DNA from: Pseudomonas putida
Lineage (GTDB): Bacteria; Pseudomonadota; Gammaproteobacteria; Pseudomonadales; Pseudomonadaceae
Length of the DNA: 64,000 nt
NCBI RefSeq assembly: GCF_028682475.1
Contig: NZ_JANHLE010000002.1
Span: 1-64,000 of the forward strand
Direction of reading: 5' to 3'
Under the pieces are notes generated by a model. The model ran no database searches. It worked only from the letters and a program-made list of their open reading frames with translations, and was not told where the DNA came from. A program made the position numbers and the translations under genes. Positions 59,862-64,000 of this stretch are shown here, piece after piece. Position 1 is the stretch's first letter; every line of letters begins with the position of its first letter.

Positions 59862-61312
59862 GTACCCTGATGGTGCAGGGCACCACTTCCGATGCCGGCA
59901 AGAGCACCCTGGTGACCGCACTGTGCCGCTGGTTGTTGCGCCAGGGCGTGGCGGTGGTGCCGTTCAAACCGCAGAACATGGCGCTCAACAGTGCCGTGAC
60001 CGCCGACGGTGGTGAGATCGGCCGGGCTCAGGCCGTCCAGGCCCAGGCCGCCGGGCTGGCGCCGCACACCGACATGAACCCGGTGCTGCTCAAGCCCAAT
60101 AGCGACACTGGCGCGCAAGTCATTGTCCACGGGCGTGCGGTCACCAGCATGAACGCGGTGGCGTATCACGACTACAAGGTCATCGCCATGCAGGCGGTGC
60201 TGGAATCTCACCAGCGCTTGAGTGCCCAGTACCCGGTGGTGATGGTCGAAGGCGCCGGTTCGCCTGCGGAGATCAACCTGCGTGCCGGCGATATCGCCAA
60301 TATGGGCTTTGCCGAAGCGGTGGACTGCCCGGTGATCCTGATCGCCGACATTAACCGCGGCGGGGTGTTTGCCCATCTGGTCGGTACCCTGGAACTGCTG
60401 TCGCCAAGCGAGCAGGCGCGAGTCAAAGGTTTCGTCATCAACCGTTTTCGCGGCGATATCGCGTTGCTGCAGCCGGGCCTGGACTGGCTCGAGGAGCGCA
60501 CCGGCAAGCCGGTGCTGGGCGTGTTGCCGTATGTGATGGACCTGCACCTGGAAGCCGAGGACGGCATCGATCAGCGTCAGTCCGACAAGACCGCGCGCGC
60601 ACTCAAAGTGATCGTGCCGGTGCTGCCGCGCATCAGCAACCACACCGATTTCGACCCGCTGCGCCTGCACCCGCAAGTCGACCTGCAGTTCATCGGCCCC
60701 GGCGATCCGATTCCGCCTGCGGACCTGATCATCCTGCCGGGCTCCAAGAGCGTGCGCGGTGATCTGGCGCAGTTGCGCGCCCGAGGCTGGGATCAGGCCA
60801 TTACCCGGCATCTGCGTTACGGCGGCAAGGTCCTTGGCATCTGTGGCGGTCTGCAGATGCTTGGCCAACGGGTGGAAGACCCGCTGGGGCTGGAAGGGGC
60901 GGCTGGCAGCAGCGATGGCCTGGGCTTGCTCGATTTCGTCACCGTGCTGGAAGCGCACAAGCAGCTGCGCAACGTCGCCGGTACCTTGCAGCTGGAGCAG
61001 GCGCCGATCAGCGGCTATGAGATCCATGCCGGGGTGACCCAGGGCTCGGCGCTGGAGCGGCCTGCCGTGCAGCTGGCGGACGGTCGCAGCGACGGTGCCA
61101 TCAGTGCCGACGGGCAGATCCTCGCGACCTACCTGCACGGTCTGTTCGAAAGCCCGCAATCGTGCGCGGCATTGCTGCGCTGGGCCGGTTTGCATGAAGT
61201 GGAACAGGTCGATTACCAGGCACTGCGCGAACGCGACATCGAGCGCCTCGCCGACCTGGTCGAGCAGCACCTGGATACCCCCTGCCTACGCCAACTGTGC
61301 GGACTGAACTGA
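59858..61312 (+). CDS. cobQ: Cobyric acid synthase CobQ
   Basis: 484-residue enzyme that amidates the b, d, e and g side chains. P-loop [16 protein letters not shown] at residues 6-21, [10 protein letters not shown], and C-terminal amidotransferase with Cys in [11 protein letters not shown] and a His in YEIHAGVT. Overlaps cobC by 4 bp and is one base from cobP. Confidence 0.96.
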   Translation: MSTLMVQGTTSDAGKSTLVTALCRWLLRQGVAVVPFKPQNMALNSAVTADGGEIGRAQAVQAQAAGLAPHTDMNPVLLKPNSDTGAQVIVHGRAVTSMNAVAYHDYKVIAMQAVLESHQRLSAQYPVVMVEGAGSPAEINLRAGDIANMGFAEAVDCPVILIADINRGGVFAHLVGTLELLSPSEQARVKGFVINRFRGDIALLQPGLDWLEERTGKPVLGVLPYVMDLHLEAEDGIDQRQSDKTARALKVIVPVLPRISNHTDFDPLRLHPQVDLQFIGPGDPIPPADLIILPGSKSVRGDLAQLRARGWDQAITRHLRYGGKVLGICGGLQMLGQRVEDPLGLEGAAGSSDGLGLLDFVTVLEAHKQLRNVAGTLQLEQAPISGYEIHAGVTQGSALERPAVQLADGRSDGAISADGQILATYLHGLFESPQSCAALLRWAGLHEVEQVDYQALRERDIERLADLVEQHLDTPCLRQLCGLN

Positions 61313-61313
61313 C

Positions 61314-61835
61314 ATGCTCAACCTGATCCTCGGTGGTGCCCGTTCCGGCAAAAGCCGCCTGGCTGAACAACTGGCCGAGCGCAGCGGCTTGCCGGTCACC
61401 TACATCGCCACCAGCGAACCGCTGGATGGTGAAATGAATGCGCGGGTGCAACTGCACCGTGAGCGCCGGCCTTCCAGTTGGGGGCTGATCGAAGAGCCGC
61501 TGGCCCTGGCCGATGTCCTGCGTGCCAACGCCAGCGCCGAGCGCTGCCTGTTGGTCGACTGCCTGACCCTGTGGCTGACCAACCTGCTGATGCTGGACGA
61601 CCCGGAGCGTCTGCAGGCCGAGCGCACGGCGCTGCTCGATTGTCTGGCCGGGTTGCCGGGCGAAATCATTTTGGTCAGCAACGAGAGCGGCCTTGGCGTA
61701 GTGCCGCTGGGCGAGCTGACCCGCCGCTATGTCGATGAAGCCGGCTGGCTGCATCAGGCTATTGCCGAACGTTGCCAGCGGGTGGTACTGACCGTCGCTG
61801 GCCTGCCTCTTACCCTGAAAGGAACCGCACCATGA
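61314..61835 (+). CDS. cobP: Adenosylcobinamide kinase / guanylyltransferase
   Basis: 173-residue CobP (CobU) bifunctional enzyme. P-loop [15 protein letters not shown] at residues 6-20, the guanylylated His in [12 protein letters not shown], and [11 protein letters not shown]. It phosphorylates and then GMP-loads cobinamide. Its stop overlaps the next gene by 4 bp. Confidence 0.95.
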   Translation: MLNLILGGARSGKSRLAEQLAERSGLPVTYIATSEPLDGEMNARVQLHRERRPSSWGLIEEPLALADVLRANASAERCLLVDCLTLWLTNLLMLDDPERLQAERTALLDCLAGLPGEIILVSNESGLGVVPLGELTRRYVDEAGWLHQAIAERCQRVVLTVAGLPLTLKGTAP

Positions 61836-62887
61836 GTCAGAACTGGTGGCTTGATGCCTGCCGCGCCGTTGACCAGGCTGCCTGCGACCAGGCCCTGGCG
61901 CGTCAACAGCAATTGACCAAGCCGGCCGGCTCGCTGGGGCGGCTGGAGCTGATTGCGGTACAACTTGCCGGTTTGCAGGGGCAGCTCAAGCCACGCCTGG
62001 ACCAGGTGAACATCGCCATCTTCGCGGGCGATCACGGGGTGGTTGCCGAAGGTATTTCCGCCTATCCCCAGGCGGTGACCGCGCAGATGCTGCAGAACTT
62101 TGTCGGCGGTGGTGCGGCGATCAGTGTGCTGGCGCGTCAGCTCGGTGCCCAGCTGGAGGTGGTGGACCTGGGTACCATCGACCTGCAGTTGAGTCTGCCG
62201 GGTGTGCGTCACCTGCGGGTAGGGCCGGGTACGGCGAATTTTGCCAAGTCCCCGGCAATGACCTGGGAGCAGGGCATGCAAGCGCTGCAAGGGGGTCGTG
62301 AGAGTGCCTTGCGTGCGGCGGCCAGCGATGCCCAGCTGTTCATTGGCGGCGAGATGGGCATCGGCAATACCACCGCAGCCAGTGCCTTGGCCTGCGCCTT
62401 GCTCGGTTGCCCGGCAGTTGAGCTCAGCGGTCCCGGTACCGGTCTGGATGCTGCGGGCGTTCGTCACAAGGCCGAGGTGATCGAGCGCGCCTTGGCGCTC
62501 CACAAGGGCCTTGCGGAGGATCCGTTGCAGCAGCTGTTGTGCTTCGGTGGCTTTGAAATCGCCGCTTTGGTCGGGGCCTATCTGGGCTGCGCTCAGGCCG
62601 GGATCGCGGTACTGATCGATGGCTTTATCTGCAGCGTTGCCGCGTTGGTCGCGGTGCGGATCAATCCGGGCTGCCGTGACTGGCTGCTGTTTGGTCACTG
62701 CGGCGCCGAACCCGGACACCGGCGAGTGCTCGCCGAACTGGATGCTGAACCGGTGCTGGAGCTCGGTTTGCGTCTGGGCGAGGGCAGTGGTGCGGCGCTG
62801 GCCGTCCCGGTGTTGCGTCTGGCTTGCGACCTGCACGGGCAGATGGCGACTTTCGCCGAAGCCGCGGTGGCGGACCGTCCGGCATGA
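61832..62887 (+). CDS. cobT: Nicotinate-nucleotide:dimethylbenzimidazole phosphoribosyltransferase
   Basis: 351-residue enzyme (named cobU in some pseudomonads) that activates DMB to alpha-ribazole phosphate. [21 protein letters not shown] and [14 protein letters not shown] with LSGPGTGLD are visible. It uses the DMB made by the BluB encoded in the same operon. Start at 61832, overlapping cobP. Confidence 0.95.
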   Translation: MSQNWWLDACRAVDQAACDQALARQQQLTKPAGSLGRLELIAVQLAGLQGQLKPRLDQVNIAIFAGDHGVVAEGISAYPQAVTAQMLQNFVGGGAAISVLARQLGAQLEVVDLGTIDLQLSLPGVRHLRVGPGTANFAKSPAMTWEQGMQALQGGRESALRAAASDAQLFIGGEMGIGNTTAASALACALLGCPAVELSGPGTGLDAAGVRHKAEVIERALALHKGLAEDPLQQLLCFGGFEIAALVGAYLGCAQAGIAVLIDGFICSVAALVAVRINPGCRDWLLFGHCGAEPGHRRVLAELDAEPVLELGLRLGEGSGAALAVPVLRLACDLHGQMATFAEAAVADRPA

Positions 62888-63453
62888 TTATCGACTTGCT
62901 GCGCCATGGTGAAACCGAGCTGGGCGGCGGCTTGCGCGGTAGCCTCGACGATGCGCTGACCGCCAAGGGCTGGGCGCAGATGCAGACCGCAGTGGACGCA
63001 GCCGGGCCCTGGCAGGTGCTGGTCAGCTCACCCTTGCAGCGCTGCGCCCGCTTTGCCCAGGTGCTGGGTGAGCAAATGCATCTACCGGTGCAGTTGGCGC
63101 CCGGGTTGCAGGAGCTGCATTTTGGCGAGTGGGAAGGGCGCAGCGCCGCTGACCTGATGCTCACCCATGAGCAGCAATTAGGCCAGTTCTGGGCCGATCC
63201 CTATGCGTTCACCCCGCCTGGCGGTGAACCGGTGACCGCCTTCTCCCAGCGCGTGCTGGCCGCCATTGCCGAGTTGCACCGGGCACATGCAGGCAAGCAC
63301 CTGTTGCTGGTCACCCATGGTGGCGTGATGCGCCTGTTGCTGGCACGGGCCAGGGGCTTGCCGCGTGAACAGTTACTGCAGGTCGAAGTCGCTCATGGCG
63401 CCTTGTGCCGCCTTGAAGTGCACGCCGACGGCAGTCTGCGGGAAGTTTCCTGA
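62884..63453 (+). CDS. Alpha-ribazole phosphatase (histidine phosphatase family)
   Basis: 189-residue phosphoglycerate-mutase-like phosphatase with the catalytic His in [12 protein letters not shown] and a second in [13 protein letters not shown]. It removes phosphate from alpha-ribazole phosphate or cobalamin phosphate. ATG at 62884 overlaps the cobT stop. Position in the operon supports the role. Confidence 0.9.
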   Translation: MIIDLLRHGETELGGGLRGSLDDALTAKGWAQMQTAVDAAGPWQVLVSSPLQRCARFAQVLGEQMHLPVQLAPGLQELHFGEWEGRSAADLMLTHEQQLGQFWADPYAFTPPGGEPVTAFSQRVLAAIAELHRAHAGKHLLLVTHGGVMRLLLARARGLPREQLLQVEVAHGALCRLEVHADGSLREVS

Positions 63454-63454
63454 G

Positions 63455-64000
63455 ATGCTCGCGTTCTGGATTGCCTTGCAGTTTCTCAGCAGCCTGCCGG
63501 TGCGTTTGCCGGGGATGCCGACACCTGAGCAGTTGGGCCGCTCTCTGCTGTTTTATCCGCTGGTGGGGCTGCTGTTTGGCGTGCTGCTGTGGGGGTTGAA
63601 TGCTTTACTCGACGGCAGCCCGTTGCTGCTGCACGCGGCCTTGTTGCTCTGCGCCTGGGTTCTACTCAGTGGCGGCTTGCACCTGGATGGTCTGGCTGAC
63701 AGTGCCGATGCCTGGCTGGGCGGCTTCGGTGACCGTGAGCGCACCCTGGAAATCATGAAAGACCCGCGCAGCGGGCCGATTGCCGTGGTGACGCTGGTGC
63801 TGGTGCTGCTGCTCAAGTTCTGCGCCTTACTGGTGCTGGTGGAGCGTGGCCAGGGCCTGTTGTTGATACTGGCGCCGTTGCTGGGTCGGGCGGCGTTGCT
63901 CGGGCTGTTTCTGTCCACGCCCTATGTGCGGGCCGGGGGACTGGGGCAGGCCTTGGCCGATCATGTGCCAAGGCGTAGCGGGGCATGGGTGCTGCTTGCC
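63455..64000 (+). CDS. cobS: Cobalamin synthase CobS (partial, runs off the window)
   Basis: First 182 residues of adenosylcobinamide-GDP ribazoletransferase (CobS, also CobV), an integral membrane enzyme that joins the two halves of cobalamin. Typical segments are FLSSLPVRLPG, GGLHLDGLADSADAWLGG and MKDPRSGPIAV. It starts one base after the phosphatase stop. Confidence 0.95.
   Translation, partial: MLAFWIALQFLSSLPVRLPGMPTPEQLGRSLLFYPLVGLLFGVLLWGLNALLDGSPLLLHAALLLCAWVLLSGGLHLDGLADSADAWLGGFGDRERTLEIMKDPRSGPIAVVTLVLVLLLKFCALLVLVERGQGLLLILAPLLGRAALLGLFLSTPYVRAGGLGQALADHVPRRSGAWVLLA

Noticed and set aside
59840..61270. 476-codon minus-strand frame opposite cobQ
   Set aside because: Antisense shadow; cobQ has intact catalytic motifs and operon overlaps.

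Overview
The window is a GC-rich chromosomal segment of a fluorescent Pseudomonas, most likely of the P. putida group. Evidence is the set and order of genes (oprH-phoP-phoQ with dctA; ldhA, gacS, a PirRS-like pair, cysM, rlmD, relA, mazG; purMN, DUF2066, AI-2E transporter, hda; cobO to cobS) and the many Pseudomonas-type REP palindromes. There are no rRNA, tRNA, CRISPR, prophage or insertion-sequence genes that I can see. The last gene (cobS) runs off the right edge.

Region 1 (1-9.7 kb) is accessory. It opens with a tight four-gene operon: a flavin L-amino-acid 2-monooxygenase-like enzyme, a nitrilase-fold amidase, an internally duplicated membrane protein and an asparaginase-family amidohydrolase. 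This looks like an oxidative amino acid to amide to acid route with its own membrane protein. A small Cys-rich protein, a SulP-STAS anion transporter, a complete Xre/RES toxin-antitoxin pair and a Bro-N protein follow, all on the minus strand.

Region 2 (9.7-12.8 kb) is a visibly AT-richer two-gene cassette placed directly behind the nrdB terminator: a small protein with a HEPN-like look and an 834-residue protein carrying two different P-loop NTPase domains, the first with the deviant KGGxGR signature. It resembles a conflict/defence cassette and is the best candidate here for an undescribed system.

Region 3 (12.8-27.5 kb) is mostly core: nrdB and nrdA (with paired NrdR-box-like sites and a DnaA box far upstream), a two-component pair translationally coupled to a FhuF-like Fe-S protein, the phosphopantetheinyl transferase, oprH-phoPQ behind a four-fold 11-bp-phased PhoP repeat, dctA behind a sigma-54 promoter with two matching upstream palindromes, a SprT protease and a Yip1 membrane protein.

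Region 4 (27.5-55 kb) is housekeeping: ttcA, a Tag-like glycosylase, wrbA/arsC, small lipoproteins, ldhA, the GacS hybrid kinase, a PirRS-like system without its receptor gene, cysM, rlmD, relA, mazG, purMN, DUF2066, AI-2E-type permease, hda, two tandem NlpC/P60 lipoproteins, an O-methyltransferase and a sorbosone-dehydrogenase-like lipoprotein. Region 5 (55-64 kb) is a single cobalamin-riboswitch-led operon, cobO-cobB-bluB-cobD-cobC-cobQ-cobP-cobT-phosphatase-cobS, covering the adenosylation, amidation, lower-ligand synthesis and nucleotide-loop steps of cobalamin synthesis; the corrin-ring genes are not in the window.
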